Below, piece by piece: positions 7,999 to 15,090 of a stretch of 15,903 nucleotides of DNA. The stretch is taken from contig JACDAZ010000338.1 of assembly GCA_013695175.1 (NCBI GenBank), forward strand, positions 1 through 15,903, written 5' to 3'. A program made the position numbers and the translations under genes. Position 1 is the stretch's first letter, and each line of letters opens with the position of its first letter. The stretch comes from Flavisolibacter sp. Lineage in GTDB: Bacteria > Bacteroidota > Bacteroidia > Chitinophagales > Chitinophagaceae. The notes under the pieces are model-generated. The model made no database searches, had not been told where the DNA came from, and saw only the letters and a program-made list of their open reading frames with translations.

Positions 7999-9243
7999 TT
8001 AAGCCACTTTTAATAAGCTTAGTTTGCTCTTGTCAAACTTACGTTTTGCATAATCAAGATCGAGTGTAAAGAATTTCTCTTTTGAAGAAGGCATTTCAAA
8101 CATGGCATCTGTTAATATGCTTTCGCAGATACTGCGTAGTCCTCTTGCACCTAACTTATAATCAACAGCTTTTTCTACCATAAAATCAAGTACTTCATCT
8201 TCTATCATCAACTCTATTCCTTCTAATTCAAACAAGCGTTTGTACTGTTTGATCAGTGCATTTTTTGGTTCTACTAAAATTGCTCTTAATGTAGATGCAT
8301 CCAATGGATCAAGATGTGTAACAACAGGTAATCTGCCTAACAATTCAGGTATTAAACCAAAAGATTTTAAATCCTGTGCATTTATATAACGCAACAGGTT
8401 CTTTTTCATATTTTCCTGCAATAATTTATCTACATTAAAACCAATAGTATTTGTTTGAACACGACGGGCGATGATTTTATCTATCCCGTCAAAAGCACCA
8501 CCACAAATGAACAGAATGTTTTGCGTGTTGATCTTTATTAATTTTTGTTCAGGATGTTTTCTTCCACCTTGTGGTGGTACTAAAACATCAGTGCCTTCTA
8601 ACAGTTTCAGCATTCCCTGCTGAACACCTTCACCACTTACATCTCTTGTAATAGAAGGATTATCTCCTTTACGGGCAATTTTATCAATTTCATCTATATA
8701 TACTATACCTCTTTCAGCAGAGGCTACGTCATAATTACAAACCTGTAATAAACGGGTTAATATACTTTCTACATCTTCGCCCACATAACCGGCTTCTGTA
8801 AATACGGTGGCATCAACTATGGTAAATGGAACATTTAAAAGTTTAGCAATGGTTTTGGCTAAAAGCGTTTTACCGGTACCGGTTTCACCTACCATTACAA
8901 TATTACTTTTCTCTATTTCAATATCTGAACCAGCATGATCGTTTTTATATTGAAGGCGCTTGTAATGATTATAAACTGCTACAGATAACACCTTTTTTGC
9001 TTCGTCCTGACCGATTACATATTCGTCTAAAAACTTTTTAACTTCTACGGGTTTTTTTACAGTTAATTTAAATGTAGATGGATTTGCTGGTTTATCGTCC
9101 CGGACTAGTAATTCCTGGTCAATGATCTCGCGGGCATGCTCTACACAATTTTCACAAATATGTCCTTCCTGACCTGCAATCAGGATTTTAACCTCATCGC
9201 GGCTGCGACCACAAAAAGAACAATGCAAAATATTTTTAGCCAT
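7999..9243 (-). CDS. clpX: ClpX, ATP-dependent unfoldase of the ClpXP protease
   Basis: This 414-aa hexameric AAA+ enzyme recognises, unfolds and feeds tagged proteins into ClpP in the cytoplasm. The N-terminal zinc domain has four cysteines (C8, C11, C30, C33). The AAA+ part shows Walker A GETGTGKT at 119-126, Walker B with D184-E185 in VYIDEID, pore loop GYVG at 152-155, the RKH loop at 228-230 and a sensor-2 motif GARGLRSI near the end. The ClpP-docking IGF loop is intact at 267-269, so it should bind a ClpP ring. Start ATG at 9243 and length are normal. A hairpin with T tract lies 69 nt upstream of the start, between clpX and the clpP genes, so clpX probably has its own promoter, although no clear one is visible. 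Confidence 0.98.
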   Translation of the reverse strand: MAKNILHCSFCGRSRDEVKILIAGQEGHICENCVEHAREIIDQELLVRDDKPANPSTFKLTVKKPVEVKKFLDEYVIGQDEAKKVLSVAVYNHYKRLQYKNDHAGSDIEIEKSNIVMVGETGTGKTLLAKTIAKLLNVPFTIVDATVFTEAGYVGEDVESILTRLLQVCNYDVASAERGIVYIDEIDKIARKGDNPSITRDVSGEGVQQGMLKLLEGTDVLVPPQGGRKHPEQKLIKINTQNILFICGGAFDGIDKIIARRVQTNTIGFNVDKLLQENMKKNLLRYINAQDLKSFGLIPELLGRLPVVTHLDPLDASTLRAILVEPKNALIKQYKRLFELEGIELMIEDEVLDFMVEKAVDYKLGARGLRSICESILTDAMFEMPSSKEKFFTLDLDYAKRKFDKSKLSLLKVA

Positions 9244-9280
9244 AGTATTGAGTCTGTTATTCTATAAGAACATATAAAGA

Positions 9281-9292
9281 CAGCTTAAGCTG
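9281..9292. other. 12-nt perfect palindrome upstream of clpX
   Basis: CAGCTTAAGCTG reads the same on both strands and lies about 40 nt before the clpX start, in the short gap that should hold its promoter. It could be an operator for a dimeric regulator, but it is a single copy in this window and chance is not excluded. Confidence 0.3.
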
Positions 9293-9311
9293 CATAAGAG
9301 CCTGCAAAAAT

Positions 9312-9345
9312 AAAAAATACCGTTGGGTATCAACGGCATTTTTTT
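9312..9345. terminator. Terminator between the second clpP and clpX
   Basis: Stem CCGTTG (9320-9325) and CAACGG (9331-9336) with a 5-nt loop, flanked by six A on the left and seven T on the right with one mismatch. Read on the minus strand it is a GC stem followed by a T run, placed 43 nt after the second clpP stop. It should end or reduce read-through from the tig-clpP unit into clpX. It would also work in the plus direction. Confidence 0.75.
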
Positions 9346-9387
9346 AATATTAGGAAGAATTTGTGGGGTGAATGACTTTTTTAGCCT

Positions 9388-10052
9388 TTAAAGCTTTTCA
9401 ACTATTTTATCCACAATTCCATATTCAATTGATTTTTTGGCATCCATCCAGTAATCACGCTCAAAGTCCTTCTTTATACGCTCAAAGGTTTGACCCGTAT
9501 TATCTGCCAGTATACGTGCACCCATCTCTTTTACCCTCAAAATTTGTTCAGCATGAATCTCCATATCGGCACTTACGCCTTGTATATGACCACCCAAAGA
9601 AGGCTGATGGATCATTACCTCGCCATTAGGAAAAATATATCGTTTGCCTTTTTCGCCGGCACTTAATAAAATACTGCCCATGGACGCTGCCAATCCCATG
9701 CATATAGTGCTTACAGGCGATGTTAATAAATTCATCATATCATATATCACCATACCACTGGTAACCGAACCACCGGGGCTGCTTATGTATAATTTTATTT
9801 CTTCTCCCGGCTTATCTGCTTCCAGCAATAGTAATTTAGTTACTACATCTTTAGCTGATTTATCATCTACAATACCCCATAGATAAATACTGCGGGTATC
9901 ATAAAAATATCTTTCCAGTTTTTATAAAGCATTCGGGTATCCACTTCAGCCCTTTCTTCCTTTTCACCTTCATCATCTTTATCAGGTTCTTCTGGGTTTG
10001 GTTGTGGTTGCATAACCGGCCATCTGTTATTCATTTGATTTTGTAAACTCAT
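9388..10052 (-). CDS. clpP: Second ClpP paralog, reading frame interrupted by a one-base shift
   Basis: As sequenced, translation from ATG 10052 runs in one frame through NWKDIF and ends at TAG 9867-9869 after 61 codons. ClpP homology continues in another frame from about 9901 (DTRSIYLWG) to TAA at 9388. The change falls at the A run 9903-9907 (five T on the coding strand); a sixth T would restore FYDTRSIYLWG and an uninterrupted 221-aa protein. Downstream, the serine peptidase triad is intact: S in GLAASMGS, H in MIHQPS and D in ERDYWM. The N terminus carries an unusual proline- and acid-rich extension (about residues 13-38). An in-frame TTG at 10058 is a poorer start. It starts 15 nt after the clpP1 stop and is clearly in its operon. 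Causes could be a homopolymer sequencing error (most likely), a true mutation, or slippage. Confidence 0.88.
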
Positions 10053-10067
10053 CTTCAAATAATTTTA

Positions 10068-10775
10068 TTAAGAACTTTTATGATCGCTTTTTTTATCTTT
10101 TTTTGGATTGATTGCAAGTACTTCATCTATCAGACCATAGTCTTTTGCTTCAGCTGATGTCATCCAGTAATCACGGTCGAAATCTGCCTGTACTTTATCT
10201 ACATTTTGATTTGAATGGTGACAAACAATTTCATATAATTCCTTTTTCAATTTTTTTATTTCGCGAACAGTAATTTCAATATCTGTTGCTTGCCCGCCAA
10301 TAGCACCGCTAGGTTGGTGCATCATTATACGACTGTGTTTTAAGGCAGCTCTTTTACCATTTGTTCCGGCAGCCAGTAATATACTCCCCATTGATGCCGC
10401 TACACCTATACAAATAGTAGCAACATCCGGCGATACATATTGCATAGTATCATAGACTCCCAAACCTGCATACACACTACCCCCGGGTGAATTGATATAC
10501 ATATTGATATCTCTTGTTCTGTCCGTAGAATCAAGAAATAATAATTGCGCTGTAACTATATTGGCAACTTCATCATTAATGGGATATCCTAGAAAAATAA
10601 TGCGGTCCATCATAAGACGGCTGTACACATCCATTACCGCAACATTCATCGGGCGTTCTTCTATAACATTTGCTGTTAACGCTGTTACCAGGTGATTGGA
10701 ATATCCATGTAAAGTATTACTGGATATGCCACGGTCCTTAACAGCATATTTTTCAAATTCAGACTTAAAACTCAT
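10068..10775 (-). CDS. clpP: ClpP1, ATP-dependent Clp protease proteolytic subunit
   Basis: This 235-aa serine peptidase forms the barrel that degrades substrates delivered by ClpX. From the chosen start, the triad is S128 in GVAASMGS, H153 in MMHQPSG and D202 in DRDYWM; the GGSVYAG oxyanion/strand region lies at 98-104. The N-terminal segment EFEKYAVKDRGISSN is typical of the main Bacteroidota ClpP. An upstream in-frame ATG at 10829 would add 18 residues, but a promoter-like pair covers it and the family begins near MSFKSEFEKY, so I take ATG 10775. The C terminus is lysine/serine-rich (KKDKKSDHKSS). The divergent second clpP follows after 15 nt. Confidence 0.96.
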   Translation of the reverse strand: MSFKSEFEKYAVKDRGISSNTLHGYSNHLVTALTANVIEERPMNVAVMDVYSRLMMDRIIFLGYPINDEVANIVTAQLLFLDSTDRTRDINMYINSPGGSVYAGLGVYDTMQYVSPDVATICIGVAASMGSILLAAGTNGKRAALKHSRIMMHQPSGAIGGQATDIEITVREIKKLKKELYEIVCHHSNQNVDKVQADFDRDYWMTSAEAKDYGLIDEVLAINPKKDKKSDHKSS

Positions 10776-10810
10776 ATTATGGAAATTATGTGATGCAATT
10801 TTATTGGAAA

Positions 10811-10840
10811 CGAATGTAGCAAATAACATGCTACCTCAAA
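10811..10840 (-). promoter_or_regulatory. Probable promoter of the clpP pair
   Basis: On the minus strand, TTTG (10840-10837), an 18-nt spacer and TACATTCG (10818-10811) match the Bacteroidota promoter form with one mismatch. Transcription would begin near 10805, 30 nt before ATG 10775. This placement argues against the upstream ATG at 10829, which falls inside the spacer. Confidence 0.5.
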
Positions 10841-10962
10841 AATCAGGACAAAAGGACAGGGGAGGTTGGATGTTGGGAGTGTAATTAATAAATATTAATT
10901 ATGAATGTTTGTACTTACTTAATATAGGTAACTTTTAAATAGTAAATATATCCACCCATAAC

Positions 10963-11026
10963 CTGATAGCTGACTTCTATAGCTTCCTGCTGATAACTGA
11001 TAGCTAACTGCTGATTGCTGATAGCT
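10963..11026. repeat. Cluster of degenerate CTGATAGCT short repeats
   Basis: Between tig and clpP1 the 9-mer CTGATAGCT occurs exactly three times, at 10963-10971, 10997-11005 and 11018-11026. Partial copies lie between them (CTGATAACTG, CTGATTGCTG). Unit spacing is irregular (34 and 21 nt), so it looks like a decayed short tandem repeat. No open frame or RNA motif is recognised here. The rest of the 272-nt gap holds only the clpP promoter candidate. Confidence 0.7.
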
Positions 11027-11047
11027 GGATCCTGAAATCCGACACCT

Positions 11048-12418
11048 CTAATGATGTTGGTGCTGGTGTTGCTGGTTCATGTGAATAAATTCATCTTTTG
11101 ATATCGATACTTCATCAGCATTTACCTGCGATTCAGCCCATTCAAACATTTTTTGTGTCTGTAACCTGTTATAAGCATCTTCAACATATTTTTTGTCTTT
11201 CATCATCCTGTCTATATATTCTTTTACCCATTGCTGTTCTTCGTCCAAAGCTCCCATACCCATATAACCCAGTAATTGCTGCTTGGCAAATTCTCTTAAA
11301 TCTTCCTGGTGAACCTGTATATTATTTTCAGTAATTAATTTATCGGTAATCAGCGTCCATTTTAATTGGTTAAGAAAATTTGGAAATTCCTGTTCAACCT
11401 GTTCGTCTGTTTTAACTTCATTCTTATCACCTTGTGTTTTTACCCAGCGTTTTAGAAAGTCCTGTGGAAAATCAATATGTGTAGCATCCAGAATAACATG
11501 GTACAACTGGTGTTGTAACTGATTACTACTTTCATTATTCCATTGATTTTGCAATTCCGTTCTTAATCTTTCTTTCAGTTGGTCTTGATTGGAAATTTCT
11601 TCATTTGGAAACATTTGCTTGTAGAATTCTTCATCCAACTCACGCTTTTCAACCAGGCCTACTTTTGTTATCAGTAATTTGAAATGCTTATCCGTTGCTG
11701 AATCTATTGCCAGGTCATTTAATATCCATTCTTTTTCCTGTCCCTCAAATGCTTCATCAATAGAAATTTGAAATTCCTCACCGGTCTTTTTTCCAATTAA
11801 AGAAGGACGCATGCTTTCTTTAAAATATTTTACCAAAACAGAATTGTCTTTTCTTATACCGCCTTCAACTTCTTTTCCCTCTGCATCTGTTTCAATAAAA
11901 GTGAGGTTTAATACATTTTCATCCCCTGTTACAGCTTCCGGTTCTGTCATATTGCCATAACGGGTTTGTAAACGCTCTACTTCTTCTTCAATCATTTCAT
12001 CTGTAACCTGTACTTTATATCTTTTTAAAGGCTGGGTTTTAAGATCAGGTAATTGAAAATCTGGTTTCATTCCAACTTCAAAACTAAAATTGTAGTTAGC
12101 CGGATTATTAAAATCAATCTGGTTGAGGTTAACATCAAGGGGAAGGGGCTGGGCAAAAATATCCAGCTTTTCAGTTTCTATATAATTCACTATTTCTTTG
12201 TCAACTGTGCGTAAGACTTCATCAACAAATAAAGAATTACCATACATTTTCTTGATCAATCCCGCAGGAACCATGCCTTTACGGAAACCCGGGATATTGG
12301 CTTTTTTACTATAATCTTTTAATGCTTTTTCAAACTGGGGCAGGTAATCTTCTTTATTAATTAGAATATTTATCTCCTTGTGTAGAGGAGCAACTTCCTT
12401 TTGTGTAACTGTAGCCAT
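11048..12418 (-). CDS. tig: Trigger factor, ribosome-associated chaperone
   Basis: This 456-aa chaperone docks at the ribosome exit tunnel and shields nascent chains. The N-terminal ribosome-binding domain (about 1-120) has the signature GFRKGMVP at 44-51. The middle PPIase-like region (about 150-250) is poorly conserved compared with FKBP domains, so isomerase activity is doubtful. The C-terminal helical substrate-binding arms fill about 260-440. The end is unusual: MNQQHQHQHH gives five histidines among the last six even/odd positions, a potential metal-binding tail. Start ATG 12418 gives the usual beginning and length. It is followed by clpP1 after 272 nt, preserving the tig-clpP-clpX order common in bacteria. 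A hairpin separates it from the upstream tRNA gene. Confidence 0.97.
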   Translation of the reverse strand: MATVTQKEVAPLHKEINILINKEDYLPQFEKALKDYSKKANIPGFRKGMVPAGLIKKMYGNSLFVDEVLRTVDKEIVNYIETEKLDIFAQPLPLDVNLNQIDFNNPANYNFSFEVGMKPDFQLPDLKTQPLKRYKVQVTDEMIEEEVERLQTRYGNMTEPEAVTGDENVLNLTFIETDAEGKEVEGGIRKDNSVLVKYFKESMRPSLIGKKTGEEFQISIDEAFEGQEKEWILNDLAIDSATDKHFKLLITKVGLVEKRELDEEFYKQMFPNEEISNQDQLKERLRTELQNQWNNESSNQLQHQLYHVILDATHIDFPQDFLKRWVKTQGDKNEVKTDEQVEQEFPNFLNQLKWTLITDKLITENNIQVHQEDLREFAKQQLLGYMGMGALDEEQQWVKEYIDRMMKDKKYVEDAYNRLQTQKMFEWAESQVNADEVSISKDEFIHMNQQHQHQHH

Positions 12419-12445
12419 TTGTTAATAGATCAATTTTAAAAATTT

Positions 12446-12465
12446 CCCTCTCCATAAGGAGAGGG
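12446..12465. repeat. REP-like palindrome, possible terminator after tRNA-Leu
   Basis: CCCTCTCC at 12446-12453 and GGAGAGGG at 12458-12465 form a perfect 8-bp stem with an ATAA loop. On the minus strand it lies 13 nt after the tRNA end and is followed by AAATTTTT, so it may terminate tRNA transcription. The CTCTCC/GGAGAG form with a following GGGT resembles a dispersed palindrome I recall from many Bacteroidota genomes; that is memory, not a search result. Confidence 0.6.
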
Positions 12466-12477
12466 TGGGTTGAAGTG

Positions 12478-12559
12478 TGCGGGTGGAGGGACTCGAACCC
12501 CCATGCCTCGCGGCGTCAGATCCTAAGTCTGATACGTCTACCAATTTCGCCACACCCGC
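12478..12559 (-). tRNA. tRNA-Leu (anticodon UAG)
   Basis: Read on the minus strand, the gene has acceptor arms GCGGGTG and CACCCGC, a D loop with TTGGTAGA, an anticodon stem TCAGA/TCTGA around CTTAGGA (anticodon TAG, reading CUA and related Leu codons), a long variable arm typical of class II tRNAs, and a T arm GGGGG-TTCGAGT-CCCTC. It closely resembles E. coli tRNA-Leu. The discriminator base is A (12478). CCA is not encoded, so it must be added after transcription. Confidence 0.97.
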
Positions 12560-12569
12560 TTTGGGGGTG

Positions 12570-12577
12570 CAAATGTA
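12570..12577 (-). promoter_or_regulatory. -7 element of the tRNA-Leu promoter
   Basis: On the minus strand this is TACATTTG, an exact match to the Bacteroidota -7 consensus TAnnTTTG, ending 10 nt before the tRNA 5' end. No good TTTG is seen at the -33 distance. The position is right for a tRNA promoter with a very short leader. Confidence 0.55.
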
Positions 12578-12627
12578 GGTTTTTCTGCTTTATTTATTTC
12601 TCTCGTAAAAACTCAAATTATAAATCC

Positions 12628-12659
12628 TTTGTTAAGTGTTTGGAAATATTTTAAATTTT
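12628..12659 (+). promoter_or_regulatory. Possible promoter of the Rel/SpoT gene
   Basis: TTTG at 12628-12631, a 20-nt spacer and TAAATTTT at 12652-12659 fit the Bacteroidota promoter form with one mismatch. The start would be near 12665, leaving a leader of about 90 nt before ATG 12756. The region is very AT-rich, so a chance match is possible. Confidence 0.4.
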
Positions 12660-12755
12660 AATTTATTCATTAACATCAACTTTTTCTCTTAAACTTTTGT
12701 CTATCAATATGCACCAACTTCATCCGTTGCGGCTAAAGCAGTAAATTCGTATGTC

Positions 12756-14981
12756 ATGGAAACCGTAGCGCAGATACCGAAGTATAATCTGAATGAAGAA
12801 CAGGAAAAGAAGTTAATTCTCAGGGAATACAGGGCTTTATTAAGGGCACTCAAAGCACGCATAAAACCGGGAGATAGAAAGATGATCAGGCAGGCTTTTG
12901 AAATGTCTGTAGAAGCGCATAAAACAATGCGACGAAAAAGTGGTGAGCCTTATATATTACATCCAATTGCAGTTGCCCGCATTTGTGTTGAAGAAATTGG
13001 CCTTGGTGTTCGTTCTACTATTTGTTCACTATTACATGATACCGTTGAGGATACGGATATTTCTTTAGATGATATTCAACGTGAATTTGGAAATGAGATA
13101 GCTAAGATTGTTGACGGACTTACAAAAATTTCTACTGTTGTTGACGTAAATGCTTCACAACAGGCAGAAAATTTTAGAAAAATACTGCTCACCCTTACAG
13201 ATGATCCCAGGGTTATAATTATAAAGCTTGCCGACCGCCTGCACAACATGCGAACCCTGGATAGCATGAAGCAGGATAAGCAGTTAAAAATATCTTCTGA
13301 ATCTGTTTATGTATATGCACCTCTTGCACACCGCATGGGTTTGTATAATATTAAAACAGAAATGGAAGACCTGGCAATGAAATACCTGGAGCCGGAAACG
13401 TATAAGGAAATTGCAAGGAAATTAGCAGAAACAAGAAGGGAAAGAACAAGGTTTATCAACGAATTTATTAAACCATTAAAAGATAAACTGGAAGCAAGTG
13501 ATTTCGACTTTGAAATTCATGGCCGTCCCAAAAGCATTCATTCCATCTGGAATAAAATGAAGAAAAAAGGAGTGGCTTTTGAAGAGGTTTATGATCTTTT
13601 TGCCATTCGTGTTATTTTAAATTCACCTCCGGAAAAAGAAAAAGAAGATTGCTGGAAAGTATATTCCATGGTTACGGACGAATATATTCCATCTCCTGAA
13701 AGATTGAGAGATTGGTTGAGTAATCCTAAAAGCAATGGCTATGAAGCCTTACATACAACTGTAATGGGGCCGCAAGGTAAATGGGTGGAAGTGCAGATCC
13801 GAAGTAAAAGAATGAATGAGATTGCTGAAAAAGGATTAGCCGCACATTATAAGTATAAAGAAGGTGGTGCTGATGAAAGCAGGTTTGATAAATGGCTTAG
13901 CCAAATAAGAGAGGTTCTTTCCAACCAGGATACTGATTCAGTTGATTTTCTACAGGATTTTAAAATGAGTTTTCTGGCTGAAGAGATTTATATATACACT
14001 CCAAAAGGAGATGTGAAAATGCTGCCTGTAGGAGCAACTGCCTTAGACTTTGCATTTGCTGTACATAGTGAGGTGGGAAGTAAATGTATTGGTGCCAAGG
14101 TGAATCATAAACTGGTGCCTATTAGTCATAAACTGCGTAGTGGCGACCAGGTGGAAATTATTACTTCCAACAAGCAAAAACCATCTGAAGACTGGCTGAA
14201 TTTTGTAGTAACTGCAAAAGCCCGCAGTAAAATAAAAGATGCTTTAAAAGAAATTAAAAAGCAGGTTGCAGAAGAAGGAAAATATACCCTTCAACGCAAG
14301 TTTGAAGGTTTGGGGGTGGCTTTAAACCAGCATAATATTGACGAACTTGTTTCTTATTATAAACTTCATTCAAATCTTGAATTGTTTTATGCTATAGCCA
14401 TTAAAAATATTGATCTTAAAGAGCTAAAAGAATTTAAAATTACCGGCGACAGGCTTGATGCACCAAAACCGGTTAAAGTTCAGGAACAAAAAGCTGAAGT
14501 TGTCCCGCATCTTAATAAAAAAGATGCTGAACTAATCATATTTGGGGAAAGCAGCGATAAAATCGTTTACAACCTTGCTAATTGCTGTAAACCCATACCT
14601 GGAGATGATGTTTTTGGTTTTGTTACTACAGGTAAAGGATTAACTATTCATAGAACAACTTGTCCCAATGCAACCAAATTATTAAGTAATTACGGGCATC
14701 GTATTGTAAAAACCAAATGGGCGAAAAACAAAGAGATTTCATTTCTTACTGGTTTACGCATCATTGGAATGGATGATGTGGGTGTTGTAAATAAAATAAC
14801 AAATTTAATTTCCGGTGAATTGAGAATCAATATTTCTGCAATTACTATTGAGGCAAGAGAAGGTTTATTTGAAGGAAGCATTAAACTTTTTGTACACGAT
14901 AAAGAAGAACTTGAGGCATTAGTAAAGAAAATAAAAAACCTGCAGGGTATTCATTCAGTAGATCGTTTTGAAACTGAATAA
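12756..14981 (+). CDS. Bifunctional (p)ppGpp synthetase/hydrolase (Rel/SpoT family)
   Basis: This 741-aa enzyme makes and breaks the alarmone (p)ppGpp. The HD hydrolase domain (about 30-200) keeps its metal and catalytic residues: H55, H94-D95, E98-D99 and D160. The synthetase domain (about 245-370) has GRPKS with R257 and K259, D280, the nucleotide-stacking Y329 in SNGYEALH and catalytic E345 in VEVQIRS. Both activities therefore look intact. The regulatory half has a TGS domain at about 408-468, a helical part, a conserved Cys-containing module at about 604-640 (NCCKPIPGDD, then TTCPNA) and a C-terminal ACT domain from about 665. Length is normal for long RSH proteins. The start at ATG 12756 leaves an ordinary N terminus. 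PurA, a known (p)ppGpp-inhibited enzyme in E. coli, is encoded 109 nt downstream on the same strand, apparently with its own promoter. Confidence 0.97.
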   Translation: METVAQIPKYNLNEEQEKKLILREYRALLRALKARIKPGDRKMIRQAFEMSVEAHKTMRRKSGEPYILHPIAVARICVEEIGLGVRSTICSLLHDTVEDTDISLDDIQREFGNEIAKIVDGLTKISTVVDVNASQQAENFRKILLTLTDDPRVIIIKLADRLHNMRTLDSMKQDKQLKISSESVYVYAPLAHRMGLYNIKTEMEDLAMKYLEPETYKEIARKLAETRRERTRFINEFIKPLKDKLEASDFDFEIHGRPKSIHSIWNKMKKKGVAFEEVYDLFAIRVILNSPPEKEKEDCWKVYSMVTDEYIPSPERLRDWLSNPKSNGYEALHTTVMGPQGKWVEVQIRSKRMNEIAEKGLAAHYKYKEGGADESRFDKWLSQIREVLSNQDTDSVDFLQDFKMSFLAEEIYIYTPKGDVKMLPVGATALDFAFAVHSEVGSKCIGAKVNHKLVPISHKLRSGDQVEIITSNKQKPSEDWLNFVVTAKARSKIKDALKEIKKQVAEEGKYTLQRKFEGLGVALNQHNIDELVSYYKLHSNLELFYAIAIKNIDLKELKEFKITGDRLDAPKPVKVQEQKAEVVPHLNKKDAELIIFGESSDKIVYNLANCCKPIPGDDVFGFVTTGKGLTIHRTTCPNATKLLSNYGHRIVKTKWAKNKEISFLTGLRIIGMDDVGVVNKITNLISGELRINISAITIEAREGLFEGSIKLFVHDKEELEALVKKIKNLQGIHSVDRFETE

Positions 14982-15040
14982 TATTTTAAAAAGCGATCTC
15001 CTTACGCCTAAAAAAGTTACTCTCAAATGTTAATTAGATT

Positions 15041-15072
15041 TTTCTACTGCTGTTTTTAGATGCTTACATTTG
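15041..15072 (+). promoter_or_regulatory. Probable promoter of purA
   Basis: TTTC at 15041-15044, a 20-nt spacer and TACATTTG at 15065-15072 fit the Bacteroidota consensus, with an exact -7 element and one mismatch at -33. The start would be near 15078, only about 12 nt before ATG 15091. The -7 octamer is identical to the one before tRNA-Leu. Confidence 0.6.
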
Positions 15073-15090
15073 CCACTTCAAAACTGCTTT

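Noticed and set aside
9407..9415. A second perfect TTATCCACA DnaA box
   Set aside because: It lies inside the ClpP2 coding sequence, where it simply encodes the conserved IVDKIV end, so coding constraint explains it.
9372..9886. Open frames on the plus strand opposite the second clpP
   Set aside because: They are antisense shadows of a well-recognised ClpP sequence and have no recognisable protein features or promoter.
10776..10829. An 18-residue N-terminal extension of ClpP1 from ATG 10829
   Set aside because: The added residues do not look like family sequence, and the ATG falls within the spacer of the likely promoter, so it would not be transcribed.
10963..11026. CRISPR-like repeat array
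   Set aside because: Units are only 9 nt, spacing is irregular and the material between copies is itself degenerate repeat, with no cas genes in the window.
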